DNA of 64,000 nt from Lachnospiraceae bacterium (GTDB taxonomy: Bacteria; Bacillota; Clostridia; Lachnospirales; Lachnospiraceae), in contig JAAWJI010000006.1 in NCBI GenBank assembly GCA_022796795.1, forward strand, positions 1-64,000. The letters run 5' to 3'. The notes under the pieces were generated by a model. It ran no database searches, had not been told where the DNA came from, and saw only the letters and a list, made by a program, of their open reading frames with translations. Positions 49,856 to 60,431 of the stretch are shown here, piece by piece. Position numbers and translations under genes: made by a program. The stretch's first letter is position 1; every line of letters begins with the position of its first letter.

Positions 49856-52750
49856 TTATCTTGATTCTTCCAGATACTGTTCAAACTCTTCCCTGGTCAT
49901 AAGGATCTCCCTGGCCTTTGTACCAGCATCGTCTCCTACCACCCCGGCTTCCGCCAGCTGATCCATGATTCGGGCAGCTCGGTTAAATCCAACCTTAAAC
50001 CAGCGCTGCAGCATGCCAATGGACGCTTTCTCCTTTTCCAAGATAAATCTTCCGGCCTCCACAAAGAGCACATCCCTTCCGTCGTCGCTGCCATTTACAG
50101 CCGCAGCCGGCTCCCCGGCTCCCATCTGGGAGTTGCTGATATGCTCCTCCACAGCGTCGCTGTAGGAAGCCTGTCCATTATTTTGGGAGAGAAATTCCAC
50201 TACGGATCCCACTTCCTCATCGGAAACGAAAGCGCCCTGGACCCGCATAGGCTTAGGCAGCCCGGAAGGGTAAAAGAGCATATCTCCCTTTCCCAGCAGC
50301 TTTTCCGCACCGTTCATGTCAATAATCGTCCGGGAGTCCACCCCTGAGGACACGGCAAATGCCACCCGGGAGGGCATATTCGCCTTAATGAGACCCGTGA
50401 TAACATTGACAGAGGGCCTCTGGGTAGCAATAATCAGGTGAATTCCCGCCGCCCGGGCCAGCTGGGCCAGACGGCAGATAGCATCCTCCACCTCATTGGA
50501 GGCTACCATCATCAAATCCGCCAGCTCGTCCACAATAATCACAATCTGGGGAAGCTTCTTGGGCTTCTCCGGATCGTCAATATCCGCTATCCCCGCAATC
50601 TTTTCATTGTATCCCACCAGATTGCGCACATTGCAGTCTGCAAATTTCTTATAACGGTCCATCATCTCCGCCACAGCCCAATTCAGAGCTCCAGCTGCCT
50701 TCTTGGGATCTGTCACCACCGGAATCAGCAGATGAGGAATCCCGTTGTAAACGCTCAGCTCCACCACCTTGGGATCCACCATAATCAGCTTCACATCGCT
50801 GGGATCCGCCTTGTAAAGAATACTCATAATCAGGGTATTGATGCAGACGGATTTTCCGGAGCCCGTGGCCCCTGCAATGAGCAAATGCGGCATTTTCGCA
50901 ATATCCGACACTACAATTTTTCCCGCAATATCCTTGCCCACGGCAAAGGCAATCTGGGATTTATGATTCTGAAACTCTGGTGAGGACACCAGCTCCCGGA
51001 AAGACACGGCGGCATTTTCCGCATTGGGCACCTCGATACCCACGGCAGCCTTTCCCGGAATAGGCGCTTCGATCCTGATATCCGAAACCGCCAGGTTAAG
51101 CTTAATGTCGTCCGAGAGAGCCACAATCCGGCTCACTTTTACACCCTGATCCGGCTGTAGCTCATAGCGGGTCACCGAAGGGCCGCAGCTCACATCCGTC
51201 ACCGTTACGCCCACGCCGAAATTTCGCAGGATCTGCTGCAGGTGAAGGGCCGTCTCCTGAAGCTCCTGTCTGGAGCTGCCGACCTGAGGCTTCATCTGCT
51301 TCAAAAGCTGCAGGGAAGGGAACACATAGGGCTTAGGGGCAGGCATCACCGGCGCCACTGCCTTCATAGGCGGCAAATCCTCCTGGTTTTCTCTCCTTAC
51401 AGAGGACAGATGTTCCTGAAACTCTGCCCTGGAAGCGGACACCCCAGTCCCCGAGGCTTCTCCACGAACATGGGTAAATCCGGCTTGTCCTCCTGTTCTT
51501 TGGCTTCCCGGTTCCGGAAGCTTTGGCTCTGTCATGTCCTCTGCTTCCTCCACCGTCCCAAAAGCGTCACAGGCTTCTTTGTCCGGCTCTATTTCTTCTG
51601 CCCCCTGCCAGGACATGGCAAGGTCTGTTTCCCTACCAGCATAAAGCTGCCCGCTTTGTCCTGTCTCAAGAACTCCCTGAAGTTTCTTTTCTTGTTCTGC
51701 TTCGCTGCTTCCCTCCTCTGCATACTCCCGGTCTCTTTGTCCCACAAAGGCAGACTTTGCACCGTCTTTTTGCTCCTCTTCCCGAAGCTCCTCCGCAGTC
51801 CTTGCCCGGTGCAGGGGCACATCAAAAAGCTCCTCCAGATCCTGCAGGTTGGGCTCGTCCACGGTGATCTCCCGCACATTTCCCATATGTATCCGCGGCA
51901 GGGGCTTTGGCTCCTCCACCGGCTCTGGGACTGCTTCCTCTTCTTCCACCGGGTTTTCTTCCACTGCCTCCTGGGCCTGCTCTTGTAACTCCTCTTCCTC
52001 CCATTCCTCCTGGAGATTTTGCTCCCCGATGGTGGTATCCAGAGCCACGCCGGTTACCTTTTTCTCCACACGGCTTACCTGTTTTTCTTCCTCTTCCCGT
52101 CTTCGGGCCTCCCGCTCCTCTTGGCGCTTCTTCCGTCGGGCCGCATCCTCCCTGGCGGAATCGTAAACCTTGCGGCCTCCCCGCTTGACCCCGCTGATAA
52201 AGGATCTCTCCGTGATCACCACCAGGCATATAATCATGAGTACGGACAGCAAAATCCAGGTTCCCGGCACGCCAAAGGCTCCTGTAAGAAGTTTACAGAT
52301 CTCTCCCCCCAGAAAGCCGCCTCCCCGCTTTTCCTGGGAGGAATAAAGATAAAAGGCCTTGGCTGTGGCCTCCCCCTCCTTGGCTCCTGTCAAAAGCTGC
52401 ATAAAACAGCAGCATAAAACACCGGCAAAGCCCATGGCCGCCGCCTTGATAGCCGCAATGGTATTCTCCCGGTTGGAAATGGAAAACGCCGTTACCAAAA
52501 ACAGCACCACGGGTAATACATAGGCAAAAAGCCCGAATATTCCAAACATAACCCCGCTGACAAAGCCGCCCACAAAGCCGCCCACTCCAAAATTACTGAT
52601 CAATAAAAGAACAGACACGGCAAACAAGCCCAGAATCAGGATTTCCTTCCGGATCATGGTGTCCTGCTGATGCTTTTTTGCAGCAGTCTTTTTTCCTGTT
52701 GTATGTTTACGCGATGTTGTCTGACGCTTTTTGGTCGTCCCCGCTGCCAT
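49856..52750 (-). CDS. ftsK: DNA translocase FtsK/SpoIIIE
   Basis: 964 residues. Four to five membrane segments in 35-170, a long acidic Glu/Pro-rich linker (200-470), then the motor: alpha domain with [17 protein letters not shown], beta domain with Walker [13 protein letters not shown] and Walker [14 protein letters not shown]. The gamma winged helix at the C-terminus is [20 protein letters not shown], which reads KOPS/SRS sites. Pumps DNA during division or sporulation. It follows tepA, a pairing conserved in Firmicutes. Confidence 0.95.
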   Translation of the reverse strand: MAAGTTKKRQTTSRKHTTGKKTAAKKHQQDTMIRKEILILGLFAVSVLLLISNFGVGGFVGGFVSGVMFGIFGLFAYVLPVVLFLVTAFSISNRENTIAAIKAAAMGFAGVLCCCFMQLLTGAKEGEATAKAFYLYSSQEKRGGGFLGGEICKLLTGAFGVPGTWILLSVLMIICLVVITERSFISGVKRGGRKVYDSAREDAARRKKRQEEREARRREEEEKQVSRVEKKVTGVALDTTIGEQNLQEEWEEEELQEQAQEAVEENPVEEEEAVPEPVEEPKPLPRIHMGNVREITVDEPNLQDLEELFDVPLHRARTAEELREEEQKDGAKSAFVGQRDREYAEEGSSEAEQEKKLQGVLETGQSGQLYAGRETDLAMSWQGAEEIEPDKEACDAFGTVEEAEDMTEPKLPEPGSQRTGGQAGFTHVRGEASGTGVSASRAEFQEHLSSVRRENQEDLPPMKAVAPVMPAPKPYVFPSLQLLKQMKPQVGSSRQELQETALHLQQILRNFGVGVTVTDVSCGPSVTRYELQPDQGVKVSRIVALSDDIKLNLAVSDIRIEAPIPGKAAVGIEVPNAENAAVSFRELVSSPEFQNHKSQIAFAVGKDIAGKIVVSDIAKMPHLLIAGATGSGKSVCINTLIMSILYKADPSDVKLIMVDPKVVELSVYNGIPHLLIPVVTDPKKAAGALNWAVAEMMDRYKKFADCNVRNLVGYNEKIAGIADIDDPEKPKKLPQIVIIVDELADLMMVASNEVEDAICRLAQLARAAGIHLIIATQRPSVNVITGLIKANMPSRVAFAVSSGVDSRTIIDMNGAEKLLGKGDMLFYPSGLPKPMRVQGAFVSDEEVGSVVEFLSQNNGQASYSDAVEEHISNSQMGAGEPAAAVNGSDDGRDVLFVEAGRFILEKEKASIGMLQRWFKVGFNRAARIMDQLAEAGVVGDDAGTKAREILMTREEFEQYLEESR

Positions 52751-52942
52751 GTATCTTCCCTCCCACGCTATACAGATCCCTCATACCCTGCGTTTTAACG
52801 CAAACGAATCTATTGTCCAGTATACCACTTCTGACTGCGTCTGTAAACCAATTCCTTTTTGTTCCCCGCTTCCTGCTTTCTCCCGGATTCCACCCCTCTC
52901 TTTTATTCTGATACAAGAGAAGCGCAAACAGGAGCAGAACGT

Positions 52943-53641
52943 CTACACATCCTGCTCCTGTCTCTCCTTCTGCTCCTGAATCATGGTTTTCAATTTCCGA
53001 AAGGCATCCCGGATTCCTCCTACCTCCTGGATAATCCCCTCTGCCACAGCCTGTTCGCCCACCAGCACAGAGCCTACATCCTTGGTCAGCTGCCCTGTTT
53101 CCAGCATCAGCTCTAAAAGGCGGCTTTCCGATATTTCACAGTGGCTGGTAATAAAGCCTGCAATACGATCCTGAATTTTCTGAAAATAGTCAAAGGTCTG
53201 AGCCACACCGATAATAAGCCCTGTCATCCTCACAGGATGGATCATCATGGTTCCCGTGGGCACAATAAAGGAATAATCCGCCGACACAGCCAGAGGCACC
53301 CCAATGGAATGGCTGCCCCCCAATACCAGCGACACAGAGGGCTTGCTGAGAGAGGCGATCATTTCCGCAATAGCCAGCCCGGATTCCACATCTCCGCCCA
53401 CAGTATTAATCAACACCAGAAGACCCTGGATCTCCCGGTTGTCCTCCACCTCCGCCAGCTGAGGAATCACATGCTCATATTTGGTGGTCTTGCTGTTGGA
53501 GGGAAGACATTCGTGCCCCTCAATCTCCCCGATCACATTCAGCAGATGTATTTTCGTCTCCTGCCCCAGAGTCAGCTGTCCGCTCTTTTCAATCTGCTCC
53601 TCCTTGCTCTCCTGGTTCTCCTGCTTCTGCTCTTCACTCAT
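52943..53641 (-). CDS. tepA: ClpP-like serine protease TepA (translocation-enhancing protein)
   Basis: 232 residues from ATG 53641; a GTG 15 bases upstream is less favoured. The ClpP/crotonase-like fold has GGDVESGLAIAEMIASL, the nucleophile region VLGGSHSIGVPLAVSAD (Ser in GGSHSIG), and MMIHPVRMTG. No signal peptide. TepA was described in Bacillus as helping protein export or signal peptide degradation. The ribosome site lies inside a long hairpin (53642-53717). Confidence 0.88.
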   Translation of the reverse strand: MSEEQKQENQESKEEQIEKSGQLTLGQETKIHLLNVIGEIEGHECLPSNSKTTKYEHVIPQLAEVEDNREIQGLLVLINTVGGDVESGLAIAEMIASLSKPSVSLVLGGSHSIGVPLAVSADYSFIVPTGTMMIHPVRMTGLIIGVAQTFDYFQKIQDRIAGFITSHCEISESRLLELMLETGQLTKDVGSVLVGEQAVAEGIIQEVGGIRDAFRKLKTMIQEQKERQEQDV

Positions 53642-53717
53642 AAAATTCGGCCTCACTTCCCTACATACTCCGCCACGCAGCGGGATAAAAGTAGTATGGA
53701 AAGTAAGGCCGATTTTT
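53642..53717 (-). promoter_or_regulatory. Long hairpin ending at the tepA start codon
   Basis: Left arm 53642-53669 and right arm 53690-53717 share AAAATCGGCCT(T/C)ACTT and a further 10 bases with few mismatches. On the transcript the 3-prime arm holds GAGG, the tepA ribosome site, and ends GGCCGAATTTT just before ATG. It may be a terminator of the upstream gene, a translational block, or both. Confidence 0.6.
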
Positions 53718-53769
53718 ATACAAAACAGCTTCTATTTCCTTTTCACAATCCCTTTTCTATTCCCCGGAC

Positions 53770-54117
53770 TCATTCTCCCCAGAAGCGCTTGATCCCTCTG
53801 CGGTAATCCACAAAATACCAGATCAGCACCACCATCAGCACCACCACCAGGGCCGTATAGACAGAACCCAGCCTGACCACATAGACATTTACCAGTCCTG
53901 CGGCCCCGAATACCACAGTCATGATTCCCATGACCAGGGAACGGGGAAACAAAAACCGCTTATATCCCTCCAGGTCCTTGCATTTCTTAATATCCATCTC
54001 CTTGCTGAGCAGCACAGAGTTAATCTCTCCGCTGGTCTTCATAGAGATCACAGAATATAGAATGTATAAACCGCTGAAAAAAATAATCAGATCAATAACG
54101 GATGAAAAATCGCCCAT
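53770..54117 (-). CDS. Small membrane protein of unknown function
   Basis: 115 residues with three hydrophobic segments (about 5-24, 58-80, 84-103) and a basic C-terminus (DYRRGIKRFWGE). No recognised family. The central cytoplasmic stretch has MDIKKCKDLEGYKRFLFPRS. It lies 11 bases after thrC on the same strand, so it is probably the last gene of the leuA-thrC transcript. Confidence 0.75.
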   Translation of the reverse strand: MGDFSSVIDLIIFFSGLYILYSVISMKTSGEINSVLLSKEMDIKKCKDLEGYKRFLFPRSLVMGIMTVVFGAAGLVNVYVVRLGSVYTALVVVLMVVLIWYFVDYRRGIKRFWGE

Positions 54118-54127
54118 AATTTCCTCC

Positions 54128-55612
54128 TTAGATTCCCAGGAACCGCTTTACAGCCGCCTTCATATCCGGCGCTTCCACCACGGTGTTGTGTAGCACTGGC
54201 GCACTGCGGATCTCCTCAATGGCCTGTGGAACCGGAACCTGAGAAAGCTGGCTTAAGGTATCCACCAGAGCAAAGTCTTCCGTCTCGTCGCAGGATCCCT
54301 GAATGGCCTCCATGACGCTGCGGGTAAACTTAAAGGGACTGGCCGTGGAGGCAATTATGGTCTTTGTCTCGTCTTTAGTTTCGCCCTGATATTTCTCATA
54401 AACCACTGCCGCCACCGCCGTGTGGGGATCAATCACATAACCCGTGGACTCATAGAGCCTGCGGATCATGGAAGCCGCCTCCTCCTGGGTTGCATAATTT
54501 CCATAGAAATCCTCCAGGCGCTCTCTCATAGCCAGGGTAATCTCATAAACGCCCTTTTCCGTCAGGTCCTGCATAAGCTTCCTGTTGGCCCCGTCATCCT
54601 CCCCGGCAATGCGGTAGATGAGGCGCTCCAGGTTGCTGGAGATCAAGATATCCATAGAGGGAGAACTGGTGAGGATAAACTCCCGGTTCCGGTCATAACG
54701 GCCGCTTTGGAAGAAATCATACAGCACCCTGTTGTCATTGGAGGCGCAGATCAGCTTCCCAATGGGCAGCCCCATCTGCTTGGCATAATAGGCGGCCAGA
54801 ATATTTCCGAAATTCCCTGTGGGAACCGTCACATTCACCGTCTCGCCCCTGGCCACCTCCTCATTGGCAAACAGTCGTGCATAGGCGTACACATAGTAGA
54901 CAATCTGGGGAACCAGACGTCCAATATTAATGGAGTTGGCAGAGGAAAACTGGAACCCCCTGTCTGCCATTTTCCCCGCAAGCTCCTGATCTCCAAAAAG
55001 CTTCTTCACTCCGCTCTGGGCATCGTCAAAGTTTCCGTGAATGCCCACCACAAAGGTATTGTTACCCTTCTGAGTCACCATCTGCTTTTCCTGAATGGGG
55101 CTCACCCCATTCTTGGGATAAAACACAAGGATCCGGGTTCCCGGTACGTCCGCAAAGCCTGCCAGAGCCGCCTTGCCCGTATCCCCGGAGGTGGCTGTCA
55201 GAATCACAATCTCATTTTTTACCTGGTTTTTCCGCGCCGCTGTAGTCATGAGATGAGGCAGAATAGACAGGGCCATATCCTTAAAAGCAATGGTTGCCCC
55301 ATGAAACAGCTCCAAGTAATACACGTCCTCCGCTTTTGCCAGAGGCGCAATCTCCTGGGTGTCAAATTTGCTGTCGTAGGCTTTGGCAATACAGTCCCGA
55401 AGCTCCTCCTCCGTGAAATCCGTCAGGAAACGGCTCATAACCGTATAGGCCAATTCCTGGTAGCTCATCTGGGCCAGCTCCTCCACCGGAACCGATAGCC
55501 TTGGAATTTCCGTGGGGACAAACAGGCCCCCGTCATGGGAAAGCCCCTGCAAAATTGCCTGGGAGGCTGTGACGGTTTCCCCGCCTCTTGTACTCTTGTA
55601 TAAGAGATTCAT
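54128..55612 (-). CDS. thrC: Threonine synthase
   Basis: Converts O-phosphohomoserine to threonine using PLP. 494 residues, the long (yeast/E. coli-like) class. The N-terminal domain opens NLLYKSTRGGETVTASQAIL; the PLP Lys lies in FHGATIAFKDMALS (about 105-118). The phosphate-binding loop is ATSGDTGKAALAG, followed by PTGNFGNILAAYYAK. It is 47 bases downstream of leuA and likely co-transcribed, placing it under the leucine T-box unless an internal promoter exists. Confidence 0.95.
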   Translation of the reverse strand: MNLLYKSTRGGETVTASQAILQGLSHDGGLFVPTEIPRLSVPVEELAQMSYQELAYTVMSRFLTDFTEEELRDCIAKAYDSKFDTQEIAPLAKAEDVYYLELFHGATIAFKDMALSILPHLMTTAARKNQVKNEIVILTATSGDTGKAALAGFADVPGTRILVFYPKNGVSPIQEKQMVTQKGNNTFVVGIHGNFDDAQSGVKKLFGDQELAGKMADRGFQFSSANSINIGRLVPQIVYYVYAYARLFANEEVARGETVNVTVPTGNFGNILAAYYAKQMGLPIGKLICASNDNRVLYDFFQSGRYDRNREFILTSSPSMDILISSNLERLIYRIAGEDDGANRKLMQDLTEKGVYEITLAMRERLEDFYGNYATQEEAASMIRRLYESTGYVIDPHTAVAAVVYEKYQGETKDETKTIIASTASPFKFTRSVMEAIQGSCDETEDFALVDTLSQLSQVPVPQAIEEIRSAPVLHNTVVEAPDMKAAVKRFLGI

Positions 55613-55659
55613 GATTCTTCTTTCCTTTCCCCTTCGTCTTGCGAAGCGTCTTCTCTTTC

Positions 55660-57318
55660 TTATTTTACAGAATTGTTGATAGCCGTCAGGAGGGCGTCAA
55701 TGGAGGCCCGGATAATGTCCGGATCCACGCCTGCTCCCCAGTGGAGCCGCCCGTCCGGAGTCTGGATCCCCACATAGGCAATCGCCCGGGAGCTGGAGCT
55801 CTGCTCCAAAGCATGCTCCTGGTAGGTCACCAGGTTGTAGGTCAGACCAAAGCATTTTTTCAGCGCATTGCTCACTGCGTTGAGACGGCCGTTTCCGACA
55901 GCATAGGTTATCTCCGCCTTGTCCTGGAAGGTGGTATGTACCTCAGCGGTAATACCGTCCACCTGCTTGAAATGGACCTGGGTGATATTATACGGCGTGA
56001 TAATGCTTTCAAACCGCTCCTTGAAGAGGTCGAAAATCTCCTCGGGCAGAAGCTCCTTATTCTTGTGATCAGAAACCTCCTTGCAGGCATAGCCCATAGC
56101 TTCCCGCATCTTGGCCGGCAGGTTCAGGCCGAAGTTCTGCTCCAGAATATAGCCTACGCCGCCCTTGCCGGACTGGCTGTTGATCCGGATCACATCCGCA
56201 TCATAGTTGCGTCCCACATCCTGGGGATCAATGGGCAGATAGGGAACCGTCCAGAACTCCCGTTCTTCCTCCTCCCGGTAATGCATGCCCTTGGCAATAG
56301 CATCCTGATGGGAACCGGAAAAGGCCGCAAACACCAGGGCCCCGCTGTAGGGATTCCGCTCGTTCACCTTCATACCCGTATACTTCTCATAGCCCTCGCA
56401 GACCTCATTCATATTGGTAAAATCAAGCTGCGGATCCACGCCCTGAGAATAGAGGTTCATGGCCAGCGTCACAATGTCCACATTTCCCGTGCGCTCTCCG
56501 TTTCCGAACAGGGTTCCCTCCACCCGGTCCGCACCGGCCAGAAGGCCCATCTCCGTGTCTGCCACGCCGCAGCCCCGGTCATTGTGGGGATGAAGGGACA
56601 AAACGACGCTATCCCTGTATTTCAGGTTCTCAGACATGTATTCAATCTGCTGGGCATACACATGGGGCATGGAAAGCTGCACAGTCACCGGAAGATTGAT
56701 AATCGCCTTTCTCTCCGGCGTAGGCTTCCACACATCCAGCACCGCATTGCAGACCTCCAGAGCATACGCAGGCTCTGTGCCCGTAAAACTTTCCGGGCTG
56801 TATTCAAAGAGGTAATCGCCGTTAGTCTCCTCTGTCAGCTGTTGTAAAAGGGCCGCCCCCTCCACGGCGATCTTCAGAATCTCCTCCTTGGATTTGCGGA
56901 ACACCTGCTCCCTCTGGGCCTTTGAGGTGGAATTGTACACATGCACCACCGCTTTTTTCGCCCCCTTCAGAGCCTCAAAGGTCTTGCGGATAATGTGCTC
57001 CCGCGCCTGGGTCAGCACCTGGATGGTCACATCCTCCGGAATCAGATCCTTCTCAATAAGAGTGCGCAAAAAGGTATACTCTGTCTCAGAGGCTGCAGGG
57101 AATCCTACCTCAATCTCTTTAAATCCCACCTTGCAGAGAAGCTGGAAAAATTTTACCTTCTGATCTAAGGTCATAGGCACCACCAGGGCCTGGTTACCGT
57201 CCCTGAGATCCACGCTGCACCACACAGGCGCATGATCCACATAATCCTTTTGCGCCCATTTCATGCAGGGATAGGGGGGAAGAAAATACTGCTGGGTATA
57301 CTTCTGATAATTCTTCAT
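55660..57318 (-). CDS. leuA: 2-isopropylmalate synthase, long type
   Basis: First step of leucine synthesis: 2-oxoisovalerate plus acetyl-CoA. 552 residues, the type 2 (yeast/actinobacterial-like) form. The catalytic barrel starts at WCSVDLRDGNQAL (metal-binding Asp) with the metal His pair in LHPHNDRGCG. The C-terminal LeuA dimer domain (about 425-552) is the leucine feedback site, including GRLNAVSNALKKC and SSRAIAYVGIQ. Expression is governed by a T-box leader with a Leu specifier. No leuBCD follows in the window. Confidence 0.95.
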   Translation of the reverse strand: MKNYQKYTQQYFLPPYPCMKWAQKDYVDHAPVWCSVDLRDGNQALVVPMTLDQKVKFFQLLCKVGFKEIEVGFPAASETEYTFLRTLIEKDLIPEDVTIQVLTQAREHIIRKTFEALKGAKKAVVHVYNSTSKAQREQVFRKSKEEILKIAVEGAALLQQLTEETNGDYLFEYSPESFTGTEPAYALEVCNAVLDVWKPTPERKAIINLPVTVQLSMPHVYAQQIEYMSENLKYRDSVVLSLHPHNDRGCGVADTEMGLLAGADRVEGTLFGNGERTGNVDIVTLAMNLYSQGVDPQLDFTNMNEVCEGYEKYTGMKVNERNPYSGALVFAAFSGSHQDAIAKGMHYREEEEREFWTVPYLPIDPQDVGRNYDADVIRINSQSGKGGVGYILEQNFGLNLPAKMREAMGYACKEVSDHKNKELLPEEIFDLFKERFESIITPYNITQVHFKQVDGITAEVHTTFQDKAEITYAVGNGRLNAVSNALKKCFGLTYNLVTYQEHALEQSSSSRAIAYVGIQTPDGRLHWGAGVDPDIIRASIDALLTAINNSVK

Positions 57319-57433
57319 GTCTTGTTTCTCTCCTTTTCAAACCTCGATTTTCGACGATAACTGATAAATCGGGCATCCGGATCCTCCTTAGATCCTCTCA
57401 CAGCAGACACCAAAACGCAATTTCCTGTAATGT

Positions 57434-57792
57434 AAAAAAGCCTTCCTCTCCACAGCACAGCAGTCTGCTGTCAGAGACGAAAGACCAATCCAATGCCTTA
57501 CGCGGTACCACTCTTCTTTCGCGGATTTCCTCTGGCCGCTCTCACAGTCCACGCCATGCAGCGCGATTCCTGCGTCCTGCCAAAATCATCCACACACTCA
57601 CCGGATACGGGTATATACCTTATATCCTCCCCTCTGTAACGGTAGGGCTCCGTCTGCGTCTACTCTCTCTAACTCTTCGGCCAGAAATTTGGGGCAGCCG
57701 CTCAAAGGTCAGTTCCATGGGTTTCCGCTGCCGCTTCACACCAGCCAACGGCTCTCTGAAATTGGAAATTCCGTGTACTATTCCTCTTCCTA
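57434..57792 (-). ncRNA. Leucine T-box leader of leuA
   Basis: Read on minus from about 57792. Stem I has CAGAGAGCC, GGTGTGAAGCGGC and the specifier loop GGAACTGACCTTTGAGC, whose triplet CTG (57710-57712) is a leucine codon. The T-box itself is AGTGGTACCGCG (57501-57512), which pairs with the NCCA end of uncharged tRNA. The terminator pairs CTCT-ACAGC with GCTGT-GAGAG and ends in TTTTTT (57434-57439). Uncharged tRNA-Leu would stabilise the antiterminator and allow leuA transcription. Confidence 0.92.
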
Positions 57793-57798
57793 GCATTT

Positions 57799-57827
57799 AT
57801 CATATTATCTGTTTAACAGGATAACAA
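57799..57827 (-). promoter_or_regulatory. Promoter of the T-box leader
   Basis: Minus strand TTGTTA (plus 57822-57827), 17 bases, TATGAT (plus 57799-57804). A TTGACA just upstream fits less well. Confidence 0.65.
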
Positions 57828-58021
57828 AAAGGGGTGGACTTGTCAAGAAGATTTTCACGCCCGTCCTGTATAGCCCGCCGATTTCTGTATACACTATCTG
57901 GATAGAGCATACATTTGTGCCCTTCAAGGCACAGGAGTATTCCCGGAAAACCGGCCGAAAAAGATGGGTACAGGGAATTTTCCCCAAGTGCTCACATAGA
58001 AAAAAGGAGGCTTTCATTCTC

Positions 58022-58549
58022 ATGCGACATAAAGAATCCACCTATCTCCTGGCTGGTATCCTGTTTACCCTGTTCCTGGGCTCCCTCTCCCACTTCTTTT
58101 ATGAGTGGTCCGGGGAGCATCCTCTGGTAGGACTTTTCTCCCCTGTGAATGAGTCCGTGTGGGAACACATGAAACTTGTCTTTTTTCCGGCTCTTCTCTA
58201 CACTCTTTTTGAGATCATAGCCCGGCTCAGGCTGGACAGCCATTTTCTGACCGTGCGCTTTTTAAGTCTTCTGACAGGCACATTTCTCATACCCTGCCTG
58301 TTTTTTATCTATACCGGATTTCTGGGACGGCCTTTTCTGCCCCTGGACATCGGCATTTTCGTCCTCTGCACCCTGACAGTCTTTCTCCTGTCTCACTATC
58401 TGGATCTCAATGCCAAAGCTCTTTCCCTGCCCTTTTTTGTGCTGTTTACCGCCCTCTTGTTTTTTCTGATCCTGTTTTTTTCCTTTTCCTACAGGCCTCC
58501 AAATCTGCCCCTATTCTGGCCGCCAAAGAACTTTCTGTGGCTGCCTTAG
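58022..58549 (+). CDS. DUF6512-like membrane protein
   Basis: 175 residues from ATG 58022 with AAAGGAGG 11 bases upstream; 35 further codons are open but unsupported. Six hydrophobic segments. The first loop [20 protein letters not shown] followed by [10 protein letters not shown] is the mark of the DUF6512 family (conserved Glu/His/Trp in the membrane, suggestive of a metal or proton site). Function unknown. Its stop overlaps the trpS stop by four bases in convergent orientation. Confidence 0.8.
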   Translation: MRHKESTYLLAGILFTLFLGSLSHFFYEWSGEHPLVGLFSPVNESVWEHMKLVFFPALLYTLFEIIARLRLDSHFLTVRFLSLLTGTFLIPCLFFIYTGFLGRPFLPLDIGIFVLCTLTVFLLSHYLDLNAKALSLPFFVLFTALLFFLILFFSFSYRPPNLPLFWPPKNFLWLP

Positions 58550-59631
58550 CCGCTGTATTTCTCCATCTGCTCCGCAATCAGACTCTGATCCTCGAAGTAG
58601 TTGATCCGCATGGCCCGGCGCACCTGAGCCAGCGTCTTGGCAGCAGTCTCCCGGGCCGTGTCGCTGCCCTTTTTCAACACCTCATACACATAGGGAATAT
58701 CCCGCTCCAGCTCCTTGCGGCGGGCACGGATGGGAGAAAGCTCCTCCTGCAGTACCTTCATGAGGAATTTTTTCACCTTCACATCCCCCAGGCCTCCCCT
58801 GGTATAATGTGCTTTCAATTCCTCCAGATTCCCATAATCCGGCAGATACTCCGCAAAATGCTCCGGTTTGCTGAAGGCCTCCAGATAGATAAACACAGGA
58901 TTCCCCTCCACATTTCCCGGATCCTCCACCCGCAGATGATTGGGATCTGTAAACATGGACATAACCTTCTTGCGCACCTCTTCTTCTGAATCTGCCAGAT
59001 AGATACAGTTGCCAAGAGACTTACTCATCTTTGCCTTTCCGTCAATACCAGGCAGGCGCAGGCAGGCCTTATTCTGAGGCAGCAAAATCTCCGGCTCTGT
59101 CAGGGTTTCCCCGTAAACCGTATTGAATTTGTGCACGATCTCCCGGGTCTGCTCCACCATGGGAGCCTGATCCTCTCCCACCGGCACTGTGGTAGCCTGG
59201 AAGGCCGTAATATCCGCAGCCTGACTGATGGGATAGGTAAAGAATCCCACAGGAATACTGGTCTCAAAGTTCCGCATCTGAATCTCCGACTTCACCGTAG
59301 GATTCCGCTGCAGCCGGGACACGGTCACCAGATTCATATAGTAAAAGCTCAGCTCTGTGAGCTCCGGCAGCATGGACTGGATAAAGATGACGGATTTCTC
59401 CGGATCCAGCCCGCAGGACATATAATCCAGGGCCACCTCCACAATATTCTGCCGTACCTTCTCCGGATGCTCCGCATTATCCGTCAAAGCCTGGGCATCC
59501 GCAATCATAATAAATATTTTCTCAAATTCCCCGGAATTCTGCAGGCGCACCCGCTCTCTTAAGGAGCCCACATAATGTCCCACATGAAGCCTTCCCGTAG
59601 GCCTGTCGCCTGTCAAAATAACCTTTCCCAT
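58546..59631 (-). CDS. trpS: Tryptophanyl-tRNA synthetase
   Basis: 361 residues. Class I synthetase with the HIGH-type motif [12 protein letters not shown] (13-24) and KMSKS-type motif [11 protein letters not shown] (about 198-208). [16 protein letters not shown] contacts the adenosine pocket. No T-box or trp leader was found in the 130 bases upstream. Confidence 0.96.
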   Translation of the reverse strand: MGKVILTGDRPTGRLHVGHYVGSLRERVRLQNSGEFEKIFIMIADAQALTDNAEHPEKVRQNIVEVALDYMSCGLDPEKSVIFIQSMLPELTELSFYYMNLVTVSRLQRNPTVKSEIQMRNFETSIPVGFFTYPISQAADITAFQATTVPVGEDQAPMVEQTREIVHKFNTVYGETLTEPEILLPQNKACLRLPGIDGKAKMSKSLGNCIYLADSEEEVRKKVMSMFTDPNHLRVEDPGNVEGNPVFIYLEAFSKPEHFAEYLPDYGNLEELKAHYTRGGLGDVKVKKFLMKVLQEELSPIRARRKELERDIPYVYEVLKKGSDTARETAAKTLAQVRRAMRINYFEDQSLIAEQMEKYSG

Positions 59632-59761
59632 AACACCTAATCCTCACTATTTCTCTCATTCTTAAGATAGCCCAGAAATCCGGATTTTCCATCCCTTCTT
59701 TTCCGCTGCTATTTACTCACCATCATAAAGCATCTTACCGGAAAACACAAGCGGCTTTTCC

Positions 59762-60358
59762 TCAATACCCCAGCTCTTCATCAATAAAGACAACCTCTGC
59801 CTCAATCATAGAGCATGCCCGCTCCAGAATTACCGTAACCCGGCACATCCGCTCCGGACTGCTGCAGTCAAAGCACTTCTCTCCTCCGGAAGCCCGACAG
59901 GGAATCCTGGAATCAAAACGCAGGGAATTTTTCGGCGCAGCCACCTGCTTCGCCCGCTCCATGGCTGACGCAAGATCCGGGCAGATTTTATTCCTTCCCA
60001 CCACAAAGTAAACCTTTCTGGGCCCGAACAGCGTCATGGCCACCCGATTTCCATTCCCGTCAATATTCACCAGCTCGCCGGTTTCCGCTACCCCATTGGC
60101 GCTGCACAGGTACACCGTTGCCTGAGCCGCCTTATCAAGCGTCTCCCGGCCCGGCTCTATCCAGTGCCAGTGCACCTGATTTTTCCCTGCCAAAAGCTCA
60201 TAAAGCCCCATCTCCTTCACAGTCATGGAGCCTCCGATTCCCACTGTCTCATTTTGGATCTGTCCCTCCAGATAAGCTGCCGCCTCCTCCTTGGAGTCAA
60301 AAAAGCTGGTGAGAAATCCATGATTTTCAAAATTTTTCTTCAGCATCTCTCGGTTCAT
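59762..60358 (-). CDS. LUD-domain protein (LutC/YkgG-like, DUF162)
   Basis: 198 residues from ATG 60358 (GGGAGG nine bases upstream). The LUD fold is shown by VGIGGSMTVKEMGL (34-47), ANGVAETGELVNIDGNGNR and VYFVVGRNKICPDL. A C-terminal extension has Cys in SRIPCRASGGEKCFDCSS and MCR, four or five Cys that could hold a cluster or zinc. LutC works with LutAB in lactate oxidation, but no lutAB lies nearby; stand-alone LUD proteins of this type are common in Clostridia with unknown role. Confidence 0.85.
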   Translation of the reverse strand: MNREMLKKNFENHGFLTSFFDSKEEAAAYLEGQIQNETVGIGGSMTVKEMGLYELLAGKNQVHWHWIEPGRETLDKAAQATVYLCSANGVAETGELVNIDGNGNRVAMTLFGPRKVYFVVGRNKICPDLASAMERAKQVAAPKNSLRFDSRIPCRASGGEKCFDCSSPERMCRVTVILERACSMIEAEVVFIDEELGY

Positions 60359-60431
60359 AGCGCGTTTCCTCCCGGTTTTCTCTGTATCTGCATGTTCCAA
60401 AGCTCTTTCGCCGCCTCACTTCCCACAGGAA

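Noticed and set aside
52019-52417. 132-codon frame antisense to ftsK
   Set aside because: Shadow of the acidic linker of FtsK; Leu/Ser-rich by-product.
57805-58041. 78-codon minus-strand frame upstream of leuA
   Set aside because: It covers the T-box promoter, has no ribosome site and no recognisable sequence.
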